From NCBI GenBank assembly GCA_944474755.1, contig OX104120.1, positions 42,016,067 to 42,080,066 of the forward strand: a stretch of DNA of 64,000 nucleotides. The letters run 5' to 3'. The notes beneath the pieces are model-generated. The model was not told the DNA's origin. It did no database searches and saw nothing but the letters and a program-made list of their open reading frames with translations. Origin of the DNA: Limnoperna fortunei. Taxonomy: Eukaryota > Mollusca > Bivalvia > Mytilida > Modiolidae. Numbering within the stretch: position 1 is the first letter of the stretch; every line of letters starts with the position of its first letter. Both the position numbers and the translations under genes were made by a program. Shown one piece after another: positions 22,913 to 36,463 of this stretch.

Positions 22913-22925
22913 AGCTTTAAAACAT
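22913..22925 (+). repeat. SINE target-site duplication, left
   Basis: AGCTTTAAAACAT, repeated exactly at 23191-23203 on the other side of the SINE. Confidence 0.9.
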
Positions 22926-23190
22926 GGGGCCTCGGTGGCCGAGTGGTCAAGGTAGTTCGTCTACTATTGATCACGTGGTCTGTCAACACTGAGATTGCGG
23001 GTTCGATTCTCACTGCAGGCAGGGTGTACTCGACTCCAATCTTAATTGACAAGGATTGCCAGTTTTCCTACCGCAGGTCGGGGGTTCTCTCCGGGTACTC
23101 CGGCTTCCTCCCCCAATAAAAACTGGACGCCATGAAATAGCTGAAAAATTGCTGAAAGTGGCGTTAAAACACCATTCAAACAAACAAACA
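22926..23190 (+). mobile_element. Full-length tRNA-derived SINE
   Basis: The 265-bp body begins with a tRNA-like head: a polymerase III A box (TGGCCGAGTGG, 22936-22946) and a B box (GGTTCGATTC, about 23000). A conserved middle part follows (CGGGGGTTCTCTCCGGGTAC, CTTCCTCCCCCAATAAAAAC) and a tail TGAAAGTGGCGTTAAAAC ending in AAAC repeats. Perfect 13-bp target duplications flank it. Older copies or fragments lie at 960-1065, 1931-2095, 25401-25462 and 49808-49970. I do not assign a named family. It is not a tRNA gene: there is no acceptor stem. Confidence 0.9.
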
Positions 23191-23203
23191 AGCTTTAAAA
23201 CAT
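23191..23203 (+). repeat. SINE target-site duplication, right
   Basis: AGCTTTAAAACAT, identical to 22913-22925. Confidence 0.9.
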
Positions 23204-25003
23204 TAACGATTGTTTTCCGATATCTTGCTTTATTCTACAATTTATTGTCTACAAATTGCCATATGGAGCTGGTTCATGAAGAAAACTATATTTGAAATGA
23301 GTCTGCGTAAACGTAATAACGTCATCTTAAAACGTAGCCTTTGATTAAAATATGCCGAAGGCATACGACAAAGTAAACCTTTATGACGAATTCAAATATG
23401 GTTTTAGTTATGTGTGATCTATTTTAATTAATTTTAATTTGATTGTACATAGATCGACTATCTATATTTAGAATAAAGGGTCAATGTTTTGTCCAATTTG
23501 CGTTCGTTACAATCCTTTTACAAGAAGTAAGTTTCGTCAAAATATTGTCTGGTGTTTTAGCAAGTCATTTAGTTATAGTGTTACAGCCCGACATTGCATG
23601 TAGTTTTATCACAAATCAATAAAGATGTTATACTAAGAGAACGACCTAATAAGCTTGCCTTGCACATATTACAGGTCCAATAAGATAATATCCTTTTAAT
23701 AACACTATATATAGAATGGTATGGTATGGGGCAATGAGGTGTGGTGTAATGTAGCGTGGTATACGATATAATTTATCTATTCAAATGATGACAGAAAACT
23801 CAATAAAAATATGTACGAACTGCTAGCATGAAAGCCCTATAGATCTGTGACAAGATGTATTACACGTTCAAGTTTGATACAGCAATTTATTACAAAAACA
23901 TGTTATATTTTCTTTTTTTTTATTATATTGCTAAACAACAACATGTAGTATACGACTTTACAACAAAAACCAGCTTTGTATATAGAACAACCACGCTTAA
24001 CGATGAAACGAAAGCTTAAAGCATGGGTTTTTATAAACGCATATTCCATCGCATTTCACAAAACTAAATTTTTTAATTTGAAACAATTTCGAAATTTCAG
24101 AACATACAATTTAGACAATAACTATATTACTGATTGACTCAGTTATATTGGTGTCAGCACCGAAGAGTAACTATTGTGCTCATTCTCATTACCAGCAAAA
24201 GCTATAATGTAACCCTATTTGAATCTGCTTAGAAATGATACCTTAAAAAGTACAAACAAGTATAGTCCGTTGCTTACCCCAGCCGACCGCTGTTTTGTCT
24301 GATCATTCTTTTCAATTTTTTAAATTCGTTATATGTACCCCTCACTCTCAAGTGCACGATACATTCCACTTAATACGACACAATAAGTACGACTTTGTTT
24401 TTTGACATTAACGACAATTGCTTCAAACAACTTAACACTATATGATGCAGAATGGTTTATTCGTTGCAATTTTTAACAATTAACTATACCTTCCGCAATG
24501 CACTCTGCGTCCTGCTTGTAATAATTGCATGTTTTGTTTTGCTTTAGTTTTTGTTTCTTTTTTGTGGTTTATTTGTTTGTTTGTTGGTTTTTTTGGGTGG
24601 GGGGTTTGGCGCCAATGATACTTTTGGTCATATGTTAAACGCGCATACAACCATGTTCTCATCATGCTCTTGCAAATGATTAGGTATAAATTTAAAATTC
24701 CACAAGACCGTAGTTAAAGATTGACCGAGTCATTGCCAAGACAGATCAATGCTGTGATACAGGTTTATGGAGGTGGGGAGTGGCCCAAACGGGAATAAAA
24801 AATGGTTTATATTGTACGCTACGAGTTTTGTTTTAAGTTTCTTATTGTTTCGCCATGACGACATACATAATTTAAATGGATTTTCTTTATAGACATAATT
24901 GCTATATAGATTAAAGAATGTGTTGGGTTTTTGTGTTCTTGTGTATAACAACACACATTGTTAAGCCATCCGTGAACACGTAATTAAAAACTAATTACCT
25001 GTA

Positions 25004-25400
25004 CATGAATGACACTTCCTAATGTGAACCTGGTGATGCCGGGTTTACACAAACAAAGGCCATAAAAAGGTGTACTGAATGTGAGGGAAGCGGTGTTCAA
25101 AATGTACAGAAAAGCACAAAGTTAAGAAAATGTCATGCCATCATTATCTAGAAGACATTGATAAAATTCCACAAAAGTTTTATAATCTGTCATTTTGTCG
25201 AAAACACAAGTGTTTAAAGTTCAAATATTTCTGGATCGATCATGACACTTTGTTGTAAGGAATGTTAAGAAGTGTTTCATTGTATCTGTAAACACTCATG
25301 ACTATCGATTTTTCCTATGTATATAATACAGGACCACAATCCTACGTTGCCACAATAGAGCAATGTAACCTCCTTCTAGAAAGTCTTAAACCGTTAGGTT
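25004..25400 (+). pseudogene. B-box (TRIM-like) pseudogene, strongly decayed
   Basis: The stretch aligns base by base with the first 400 bases of the B-box gene at 38373: GACACTTCCT, AAATGGTGTACTGAATGTGA versus AAAAGGTGTACTGAATGTGA, GATATTGATAAAATACCACA versus GACATTGATAAAATTCCACA, GATCATGACA, TGTTGTAAGGAATGTT, and AGAAAGTCT.AA. Frameshifts and stops interrupt it throughout. It ends where an inverted SINE tail begins at 25401, so the 3' part is lost. The host-gene ghost copy B starts directly beyond. Confidence 0.8.
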
Positions 25401-25462
25401 GGTTTGTTTGAATGGTGTTTAACGACACTTTCAGCAATGTTTCAGCCATACCATGGCGTCCA
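25401..25462 (-). repeat. SINE 3'-end fragment
   Basis: On the minus strand it carries the SINE tail: GGTATGGCTGAAACATTGC, TGAAAGTGTCGTTAAACACC and the AAAC end. It separates the B-box pseudogene from copy B. Confidence 0.7.
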
Positions 25463-27634
25463 CGTTCTCAAGGCACAACAAACATTTATTTGATGATGTT
25501 TTCTTGTCAGTTTCAAAATACTGGTTTTCAATGGTTGTTATATTTTTCAAGATGCTTAAGAAGGTACAAAATAAGCAAATTAACTTTTCATTAGGCTTCT
25601 AATCCGGTTTATAGTAGAATGGTTAGCAACATTACATGCGCTATCTTTTATTTCTTTACACGAACTGTATGGGTGTCGTTAGTAATTACAATTTATGGTT
25701 ATTGGTTGCTTACAAACACCGCGTAAGCAATGGAGATAGTTGCACCAGTATACGGTACGTTTTAATCATTTATCAACCGAGACTGACATTTTTACAGTGA
25801 TAAGTATTTTTTAACATTATAGCATTAAACACGGTATTTTAGGAAATTATCAATGTGAAACTCCGGCGACTCACTCACAAACTAAATAAAGTCTGAAGGA
25901 CTTTATGTCAAGTTTGAGAATGAGTAAACAGAGTTTACAAATTGATATTTTCATAAAACACAGTGTTTATTCCTTATAATTCTAATAAATAGTCATTGCG
26001 ATTTAAAAGCTACAAAAATGGTTGCAGAAACCCATCCAGACATCAAAATACCGAAGGAATATCGGATCTATAGATATTAATAGAACAAATAACAAAATTG
26101 TTTATGAAAATTAATTTTTATTTGAAATCTCAGTCGATTTAATTATAAATCATTGCTACAGGCAAAACAGTGGTCCCTCACCCTTACGATATGCTAGGAG
26201 GACGCCATCTTGTTTACATTGGATACGGAAAGAAGTCCGCTCAGAGAAAAAATATCGATTTATAAATAATCTGAAATGACGCAATTTAAGCGTTTTTACC
26301 CAATCAAAACACTTAATATTAGTAAATTACAGCCTAAATTGAAGTATTGCTACGTGGCTTGTCGGATTTATGCAATCAATGTAGTACACTTATCAGTAGA
26401 ATAATAAATGTCCACAATTTACTGGTCGAAAATAATGATTGACAGAATTAATTGAATGATTAAAGGCCAGTATATCATAAGGCGCATTGCTGTAGTTAAG
26501 AAACAAAATCCCGATTATTTTATAATGTTAAACGTCAAATCCTAATACTTTCTATATTGTTCGACAATTCTTATATATTACGTTTGTTTTATATGAGTAT
26601 TTAAATTTTTTATTCATATAGAAACTGTTTTAAGAGTAATTTTAGAACAAGCAACATCAAATCGCCAAAGGGAAATATAAATTTTGAAATTTACAACATT
26701 ATACGCTGCAGGGAATAAAGGCCAAGTCAATGATGGCTTAGTCATATGTAAAACTTTTTTGACTACTACATGATATATCATTTTTTCAGAACACGCACTG
26801 GAAGTTTTTTTCCTATTACGCTCTGATATCTCCAGATTAGACACAAAAGAAGACTTTTTTGTTTGTAATTGAATTAAACAAATTATTGAAACGTATTCCT
26901 AAATCGATAGGAGTTAGCGGTCCTTTTGTTTTAATGAATGGTACACACACGCCGCATTTCTAGTATAATCTTAAACATGAACAGACCCTTATCGATACTA
27001 GGTGTGTTTCTTTGGATGGACATCGAAGAGAGCATTACAGCCTGTCCCGGGTGGAGGATACTACCAGCTGATAATGCGAACAATCAGTCCACAAACAATA
27101 GTTGCTGAGGTGTATATAGAGTACCACAGTCCTTCAAGACTAACTTAGAGATTTTTAACAAGTAAAGGGGTGCTTTAGTTACTTGCAGTCAAATTGTTTA
27201 GGCCATTACAATTTCGAAGATATCAGTTTCAGTGCGGTTTTTGTTAGAATTAGGCAGTATAAGGTTATTAAACAAAATAACATTTTTCTCTATCTAAAAC
27301 AAAGTATTAATGTCTTTGTTAGCCATAATTAATGTTATTCTTACTGTTGGGTATTGTGGTAAGGGTAGAAAATCAAATGTTCTAGTACTGATAACAAAGG
27401 GATGAGTTTTATATCATGTCATGCAGCAACTAAAAATGAAACACCGTAGTCGCTCAAAGTTAAAACAAATTAAACCTTAAACAATATAATGAATGCTATA
27501 TTTGGCGGGCATCCAAATTTTGTCAGTTTCACATGTACATGTACAATCACCAACATAAATCACAAAATATAATAATAAAGTTTAGTCTTCAATAATTTAA
27601 GTTTAGTGAGATAATAAATGAAGGTAATAACAAA

Positions 27635-27960
27635 ATACCGAACACCGATGAAGCTGTCAAAAAGACAATCCACAAATCAGTCAGAGAAACCGGAAAACTC
27701 CAGAACCAACAACCAACATAAAGCAACTACAGCTATGGTCCTGACTTGGTACAGACAAAAGAAATAGTGGGTTAAACCAGGTTTTATGGCATGCCAAATC
27801 TCCCGCTTCCATTACTATAGAATGTGAGTTGGTTAATTGATTAAAATATCATATACCACTAGTCACTAATACGTGTATCAAACAATCATTGTAGCATGTT
27901 CACTGTGCACTGAATTCAAAATTGGAAAAACCATCTGCATAATAATTTCAAACGAGATAG
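27635..27960 (+). repeat. Dispersed repeat, also at 63730-64000 in reverse
   Basis: It contains AACCAACAACCAACATAAAG, ATGGTCCTGACTTGGTACAG, GGGTTAAACCAGGTTTTATG and GGCATGCCAAATCTC. The right edge of the window holds the reverse complement of the same blocks. Copy A lacks it at the matching position, so it inserted after the duplication. Confidence 0.7.
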
Positions 27961-30237
27961 AATATTTTTCGACAAGGAAGTTGTATCTATAGTAAAATTT
28001 ATTAAAGGCGCGGACGAGTCGTTTTTTCTTGTAAATAATAGTCAGAAGGTCCGGAGATAAACTGATTACAGTTTTAACTGATAGATACGGGGAAATATGG
28101 ATAAAGATCTAAATGTAGATAAAATGTTTATTTTGTTTTGTTTGAGATTGTGGTAAGATAGTCCGCTAAAATTAAAATCATCTATAGTATGGCGCGCCTT
28201 TATCTTTCTAAGGTATCTTCATATAAACTGAAAAAGGCATTTTAAACTATATATGTCGCTTGTTTAAACCTCAATGAAGCTCCCTAAATAAAGACTAGAT
28301 AAACATGAGTAGGACTTATTTTGATAACATACAGAACACTCCTTATAATGGCACCTATTTTAGTGTACAGATACACGTAGAGCTGAAAAATTACTTAATA
28401 TACAGATGATGTTATTAAATTATGTGACAATTTTCCAAAACTTCAGATTTGAGAGTCCTCGAGTTTTTTTTGTAATGTCCTGGTTATCCTGGAGACACAT
28501 GGGCTACGTATTTTAAATATATTTTTAAGATGTGCACTTTTGCTAGACATAAATTCAATAAAACCATTTAATGTAACTACTGCAGGCGTGGTTAGTTCGC
28601 TATTTTCTTGTCCTACCCCGTTTTTCTTATTAATATTAGATCTGTTCATAAATTTTGCGCATAACTGTAATCCTAAAATAATTGTAAATTTCTCTCCCGC
28701 GTATACAGAAACTTAAAAAAATAAGCATAACTTAATTAACTGATGTGTATGCCCTCTCTATATACGTACATCAAACGTCTTTGTCGTATCGTTGCTCAAC
28801 ATGCAAACAGAAATTTGTTTATGTCTTTCTGTCTTCAAACTACTGCCACTTAAAACTGCACAATAATATCAAAAAGTAGTTTCATTTATATTTCACAGAA
28901 TAAGTAATAAAAACTAAAAATAAATAAGGTTATACAAGAATAACTCAGTGTTTTATTACAATAAAAATGGTAGACAATTTCAAAGTCAACGTTCCATTTT
29001 AGACTTATAATTTTGTAGTATACTACTCTCTCCAATACACTGGTATACTATTTTGGTTTTCAAAATTCTTGGAGTTTTGTTGTGGAATGTTATATTTTGT
29101 TTAGAAGACTGCTTTTGACGCTTCTCATAAGAATCAAATTATATGTTCTTGTTCTTATATCTTATGTAGAAATCAATATTTTCATTGTCGTTAATAAAAT
29201 TTTAAAGTTAATTAAATACTGATTGTCTACATTCAAATTTGATAAACATTCTTAAATTGAGATTTTTCGTCCTTACTTTTTACTAAAATAACATTTTTAA
29301 GCCATGTGAAGGATAATATTTAAGTTGAAAATAAGTTAAATGATTTCTATTATCTGAATTGACTTAATATGCAACTGGGTCCAGAACCATCTTTGTAAAG
29401 ACAGAGATGAAATAAATATGTTTAACAGAAACACAATGATACAATTTCCGAAAAGGACATTATTTCTGGGCTTAAATACAAATTTAGAATCTAAACATCT
29501 AAACAACTAAACATGTAATTTAAACATAAATTGTAGATTTATTCGAAACATCAATACGTTGCAAAACATTTTTTTTTCGACATTTTTGAAGTTCTTTATT
29601 TCAGCTAGTTCTGTCATAAATAACCATTCATGTTTCAGACACATTTTATGCATTGTTAACTAGTACTAAGATAACTTAGTATCGACGTTAAGTTAACAAT
29701 CCTACTTATTCACATACAACGCATGGGGAACAAAACGGAAATATTCGCGATTACTTATTAGTCTAGCTATCTTTGATCACCTTCAGCGAAAATTGGCGAA
29801 ATAGATATTACCGTCTATTAATCGACACCAAAAGTACATTAGTTTCTATTAAGATGATTAACCCAACTAGTCTATTTAAGCCCACATCAAGACCTAAACA
29901 TGTTTTGTTTTAGCAGTCGATTTGGTTCTCACTAGCTACTTTTAAAGTGATGCAATGATATGGGATACTAAAAAAGTATCTCTTTGGGTTCGTATGGGTC
30001 TGTTTCTAATAAAGACAGTTTTAAAATATTTCCTTCCCTACCCATTATATTAACACCCATCACTAAACTTACAGCTCGATTAATGGAACTATTTGCAAAT
30101 ATAAAACCTTGATCAACAAACATGTTGTCCATCAAACCGTTTGATAATGTCAGTTTCTTTTTACTATTGTTTACATCAGTGTAAGTAAATAAAACAACAT
30201 GAAATATCTAAAATGGAGGTATTAAAACAAATTTAAA

Positions 30238-31232
30238 TTAAATTCATCCAATGAATTGCATGTAATGTTAAGGGATGGTAGTAAAAAAGTTAGGTTTTTG
30301 TTGTTAAACGTCTTATTAGCACTACTATTACGCTTATTCTTATTACCTCTTAGATTTGACTGTTGATAAATATATGTTTTAACTATGTTATGAGTATTTG
30401 ATGAATATTATAATGACTCGGAAATATACTACTGCCTGCATCGACACTCATACAATAATTATGGTATCAGATACAGGGAAGTAAGAATTTGTGTCAAGGT
30501 TGGTTAAACTTTTCTCGAAACAAAAAAAAATGATTCATGATTCACATCAATGTATTTGTTGTCTAATATTTTCAGTGTAAATATATCATTACTAAGATTA
30601 TCACAAATTATAACACCCATGTTTTTACTTACAACTATTATGAACATAATTTTTATCTCAAGGTTATTTCAAATATATTTAATCGAAGTTTGTTTGTTGG
30701 TAATAAGTGAGATAAATTTTTGAGATTTCACCGACTGTTTAAAAAAATCAACTAAGATGATTTGCAGAAATGAATTTTATGTTATGTAAGGGGATTGTTA
30801 GTAAAAAGTTAGGATTTTGTGGTTAAACGTTTTATTAGCACTACTCTTAGAATTGCTAATTTCTTATTACTTCCTAGATTTGATTGTTGTTATATATAAT
30901 ATATATATATAATATATGTTTTAATTATGTAATGAGTATTTGATGAATATTATAATGACTCAGCCATATACTGCTGCCTGCATCAACACTTATACAATAA
31001 TAATGGTATCAGATACGGGGAAGGAAGACATTAGTGTCAAGGTTGGTTAAACTATTCCCGGAACAATAAAACCGCATTAATGATTCCCATCAATTTATGT
31101 GTTGTCATAGTTTTTGTCTCAAGGGTATTTCAAATATATTTCATGAAAGTTTGTTTGTTGGTAATAAGTGAGCTAAATGTTTGTGATTTCACCGACTGTT
31201 TAAAAAAAATCAACTAAGATGATTTGAAAAAA
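30238..31232 (+). repeat. Tandem duplication, two diverged units of about 540 and 455 bp
   Basis: Unit 1 (30238-30775) and unit 2 (30776-31232) share AAAAGTTAGG, GAGTATTTGATGAATATTAT, CTGCCTGCATC.ACACT, GTGTCAAGGTTGGTTAAAC and CACCGACTGTTTAAAAAAA in the same order. A (TA)n expansion differs at about 30890-30915. It lies within copy B; no coding content. Confidence 0.85.
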
Positions 31233-33526
31233 ATGTGTTCTTCTGATCTTTTTTTAAGAGTTATGTTAAAATATCTCAATACAAACTATTACTTTTAAAA
31301 TTTGGATCGAGTCTGTTGTAAAATTCAGTTTTTAATGTTGTTTCGGGAAATACTCTTACATCTCATTGTTCAATTCTTCAATTCAACAAACAACATTAGT
31401 TTTTTGCGCCATAACATGATTGATTTTAGTAAAATCATTTAGGTACATTATTCGTTTAACAATTTTTTGGTGGGTTGGATTGTCGTAATGACGATTAAAT
31501 AAATTTTAACTGTCTTTGCATTTTTTATCAACTACCATGAACGACATACAGTGCAAAAACAATAAAAATATTTTGTGAAAGACCTGAAGCAACTGGTATT
31601 AATATTTTTTAAATGCTGGATTTTCTTATCGATGACATATATGTAGAATTTTGAAGACAAATTGTGTAAAAATCAGTAGGAACTCTCATAATGACAACTG
31701 TTATTTATTTATGGATATATATCTTAAATGAGTTGTAAATGCATATAGAGAAAAAAATCGAAAACTTAAGGGTACCTTGTTTTAATTTGAAAATATCAGG
31801 TATTGGAACTATTGGCCGAGCCATTATTCCCGGAAATAACCCTACCATATTTACATGTTGTACTTCCACCTTTATCTCACTCATTACATAGTGTTTGTAC
31901 AATGGGTTTTGCTTTGTTATCCTTAATTGTATCGGTTTTTATCATCAGTGGTTTTAAATATCTCGCTGTATTTTATAATTTTTGTCTACAATCTCGCCAT
32001 AGGACTGGTTCATTTATAAAACAATATTAAATATCTGCGTGAGAGTAGTTCTTTTGTGATTCTGGTTTGAGTCTTGGATTCAAATATAACGAAAGCAGAT
32101 AACAATGTAAGAACTTATTGGGAAATTCAAATTCGAGTTTAGTTATTTGTGATCGTTTTTAGTTTAAGGTTACAGAATAGTATATAGATAGTAGATCTAG
32201 AGATTTGTAGCATGAAAAAACACATCTTTTGCAAGGTTTTGATTGGTATCGAACATTTTACTACCAGAAAATTATGTCGAAAATTTCATGGTGTCTTTGT
32301 AACTCATATTGTAAATCTAGTTAGATTTTGACGTAAACCACAGCACACAATACATGCAAGTACATAAAAATATATACTGAGCAAATGAACTATGATGTGC
32401 TTTGCAATGCTTTTCTGAGCTATGCTTTTTTAAAACTTTGCGATGCAAGACTAGACTAGGCGAAGCTAGGTTAGACAAGACTAGACTAGACTCAGATGAG
32501 TTATAGGACTGATGCATGATCTTTTCACTTAAACAGATGACCTATGTCCTTATTTAACTTCTATTGCTGACTGACTCAATTTGCTACACTGGCGAACTAT
32601 TCACCTCATTTATCACACCTGATAAATGAATAATACTCCAGAATAATAGAATTTACAGTAAATTGCAAACAAAAATGGAATTGATCTACTACACTTTTGA
32701 TTTGCTGTGTATAGCATTTTTGTCAACGATTTCAACATTAATATACAACCACAATGTATGAACCTATGTCATTGGTCCGGTTGAGATAAATGATTGTAAT
32801 GGTTTTTACTTGCAGGGTATTAAGAATAAAAAATCATTTATATTAAGATTGATTGCCTCTCATTCACGCACTCGTAAAAAAAAACTCTGTATAACGACGC
32901 TTTTAGTTATTATCATAAAATAAGTAACATTGCCAAAAACGACCACCTCTCACTCTTTTCTTAGGCTTTGTCACAAACTACACTTAAAAAACGTTACTTT
33001 GACAGGAAATATTACAAAAAAAATAAAAGATTGTCTAGGATTTAATGTCAAACATCGCGGCAGCTTTAGGCTTTTATATACTGTTGTCGTTTTTGCATTT
33101 TACAACATAGTGCTATGCTAAACAATATATGTAAAAACAAACGACAATATAGATGCATTTGTCTTAACTTTCAAAGCGGAGAACTCATTTCATCAATCCA
33201 AAGTTTGATGGAAAACATACCGAATATATGGACTATTTGTCGATATAAAGCCCTCTAGGTCTGTTCAAAATATGTATTTAGGCGAAGAAAGTTTTAAACA
33301 GCAATTCATTACCAAAATGCGTTTTTTTATTTTATGTATTGCTAAAAATGTTAAATATAGCTTTCTAAGCACGCAAATCACCATATGTCTCTATATAAAA
33401 CAACAACTCATAACGATACGTCATTAGAAATTTCGATATTGCAGGCCAGTAATTTAGGTATTTACTTTATCAGTAGTTGACTCAATAATATTCGTGTCAG
33501 CGTAAAAGTGTAACTTATTCGCTAAT

Positions 33527-33585
33527 GATACCCTTAATGGCTAATGATACCCTTAATGGCTAATGATACCCTTATTGGCTAGCAA
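33527..33585 (+). repeat. Minisatellite: three 20-bp units
   Basis: GGCTAATGATACCCTTAATG repeated about three times. Confidence 0.9.
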
Positions 33586-33599
33586 ACCATCAGCACAAG

Positions 33600-34473
33600 C
33601 ATCAGCAAATAATTGTAAACAAAATTTCACCAAAATACCAAGGCAATGAAAAGCAAAAGCACAAAGAAGGTTTACCCATTGTCAACTTTTGTCAAAAATA
33701 AAATAAAAATTAATCACTAAACTACTAAAGCAAACACAAATATATAGAAATGAGCAACATGAACCGCGATAAAGCTTAAAAGAGGTATAACTCAAAATGT
33801 GTTCCAGGAAGATTGAGAAATTTCTTCTGTACAATAAAATTTCAATGCTGAGTATATATTTGAAAAGATAAAATGTGAACTACAGAAGTTTTTTCTATAG
33901 AATTTCCTTTCTTTTTTTGAACATGTAATAGGATAATAGCGTAAAATGACCCTAAAAATGTTATGTTATATTGCATGCTAAAAAATTTAAATTATTTCTT
34001 TAGATTTATATTTGAAAAAAAACATTGTCTGAAATTAGTTAAATTCATCAACATAAGCATTGGAATAAACCATTAGAAGGCAAGTAAAAATAAAGCTCGC
34101 TATCTATGGGCATTTTCCATTACCAATCAGTCCATACAGTACAATCAATTTGCCTCGATGTCCCGCAAGCAATCAAGTCCAGCGATACAAATCTTATTCA
34201 ATTAGTTTTGTGATACTGCAAAATATAGCTTTGCTTTAATTCTCAATGTAAATACTTTTAGTTGCGGCTGTTGGAAACACATGCAGTCTTTACTGTTATA
34301 ATTCAGTTCCTTTCAGATGTATTCACTAACCGTTTTAGTTAATTGAGTTGGTTCTTTGAGTACACAATAATAGCTGAACTCCTTGAGATCATTTAGTCGT
34401 GTCCTACGCAGTAACCATATACCTTCAAATTGTACTTGAATGAATGAATGAATGAATGAATGAATTATTTGGT

Positions 34474-34513
<40 letters not shown>

Positions 34514-36460
34514 AATGTTCAGCGGGCAGTATTTCAACTATATTTATTTCGAGATCAAGTCAACAAAAATAAGTACATTCTTGACTATAGAACGGAGCAA
34601 AGAGAAAAATTTTAAATCCTACTGCCAAAATGTAAAGTGTGGTTATGAATGCAGAATAAAAGTTTAGTGTGTTTCTACTCCTTTTTGACATCTACAAAGG
34701 AGGTTTTGCACACATTATTCACAAAATGACCGCCGTAAAGGTTTCTGAATTATAATCTGATAACCCTTCAACAATATTGCGTCCAAATTCCATTGTCTGG
34801 GGACGCACTGAGTAGCTGGTACACAGGACAAACGATAATTCGATATGACGCCTTTTTAAATTATAGCCGATCATTTTAAGTGATTGTGCTTTTGTTCAGC
34901 TTATAACTACATTGGACTTATCTTAAAGTTAGTCATACAACTGGAAATCATTCTTTATAACCCAGGAAGAACACATTCAGGAAGTGCTTGCTGGCAAGAC
35001 TACACAATTTATGTGTCAGAAAAAATGACAATTGCGTAATAATTTTCTCTCTAATGTTTCTTATTTTATCCTGCTTTAATGCATTTTTGCAGTTTATAGT
35101 AAATACAAATAAAAGAGGAAAGTTTTCTCAGAAGTCACAATAAATTTGCAAATAACTTGGTCTACTTACTCATGAATTTTTTAAATATTATTAACTGTAT
35201 TCCTTATCATACGCAAGAATGAGATGTTTGCAAGGAACTCCGGTCTTGAAGTCGTCATTTTTGACAGAGAAAGTGAGATATGATGTTCGTTGCTATCTCA
35301 ATTGATGCATATCCGTGGCAACTTTATCGCTGTTCAATACAGTAATGCCGTTTCGAGAACACAAATGATACTCGCAATGAACATTAATAGAGAATTTTTA
35401 GACGTTTTAAGAATACAGTTTGTACTACAGTTGACTGGAATAACAATAAGAACGTAAAGGGAACGTAACAGTACTCGCCCTGACGCCAAAATAACTAGAT
35501 TAAACATACACAATTTGATTAATTGGAAGTGGATTTGTTTCAACTCGTGTTCACAAAAATAATAATGATGTTGCGGATAGCCAGTCACTGTATTAATAAT
35601 ATATTGTTCTTAATATGTTCCCCTTTTCTTTTTTTCCAGTTCTGTCTAATTATATCGAACTACAGAGTTATATCTCCTTATCTTAATACAAAAAATTCAG
35701 CCAATCTCAAGCTCTCAAGATTTTTCAAGCTTCTACGAAAAAAGACATCTTAATGAATTTCTTAATAATTTCTTTGTGGTAAAAGTATTAGGCCAATGTG
35801 ATGTTATTCTGTGACGCTAAATACCTTTAAATAAATGACTTTGTATTTTCATTGTACTTTAATTTGTTATATTCATAACGCGTGGGTATCCTCTAATATT
35901 ACATGTTATTATAAGAAAACCAAATTTCTGTGTCATATCTGCTTTATGTCAGATGTAGGATGAATATGCTGGCTGGTAAATTTAAACGAAAAAAGCAAAT
36001 AAATGTTTCGTGTCTGCGCTGATAAACTAGATTTTATACTGGGACAGTTAGAGATGATATCACAAATAACACTTCTGATAACCTACAAAACTTTGAAGCT
36101 TGATCTTTTTACGTTATATATTGTCAAATTAAGTTAGATTGTCTGGTCGCCGTTTTCAATAAGAAAATACGTCTAGAACAGATAATATTTTCACATTTTA
36201 CATTTTAAAAAGGTCCTTTCTCTTGAAGAAAGATCAAATTCAAAGGCAGTTAACTCAATGATTTGCTTGACTTCGTATTTAAAAAACGTTTTTAAAGTTT
36301 TGACTTGCATTCTATAGGCGATAAATCAAAACTTAAAATGTGGACAATATACACGAAAATGGTTTTAAAACAATATCAAAACTCTTTATCATTTATATGA
36401 CTGATTGAAACACATTTTTTTTTAATCCAGAACGGTCAATTATGGGAAGCTAGTACAGTT
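33600..36460. other. Intergenic stretch without recognised genes
   Basis: Apart from the microsatellites, I see only short stop-bounded frames and no domain, splice-linked exon or repeat I can name. Confidence 0.6.
34439..34513 (+). repeat. Adjacent (TGAA)n and (GATT)n microsatellites
   Basis: Six or so TGAA units followed by eight or so GATT units. Confidence 0.95.
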
Positions 36461-36463
36461 TAT

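Larger units (their letters stand above)
25440..33520 (-). pseudogene. Copy B: ghost duplicate of gene A and its 5' flank
   Basis: Similarity to copy A runs in one order and orientation: 25470-26790 with 2821-3560; 26880-27230 with 14205-14465; 27360-28610 with 19300-20950; 28690-28940 with 22150-22430; about 29930-30000 with 22500-22600; 31900-32190 with 23205-23480; 33220-33520 with 23800-24250. Only one exon-like block survives (25600-25715, with stops). The exons between 3.6 and 19 kb of copy A have no match. It is a partial duplicate with the coding part deleted or rotted away. Edges are approximate. Confidence 0.75.

Noticed and set aside
22926..23010. Possible tRNA gene
   Set aside because: A and B boxes are present but the cloverleaf does not close, and the sequence continues into a SINE body with target duplications.
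34313..34537. Open frame with INQS repeats
   Set aside because: Translation of the (GATT)n microsatellite.
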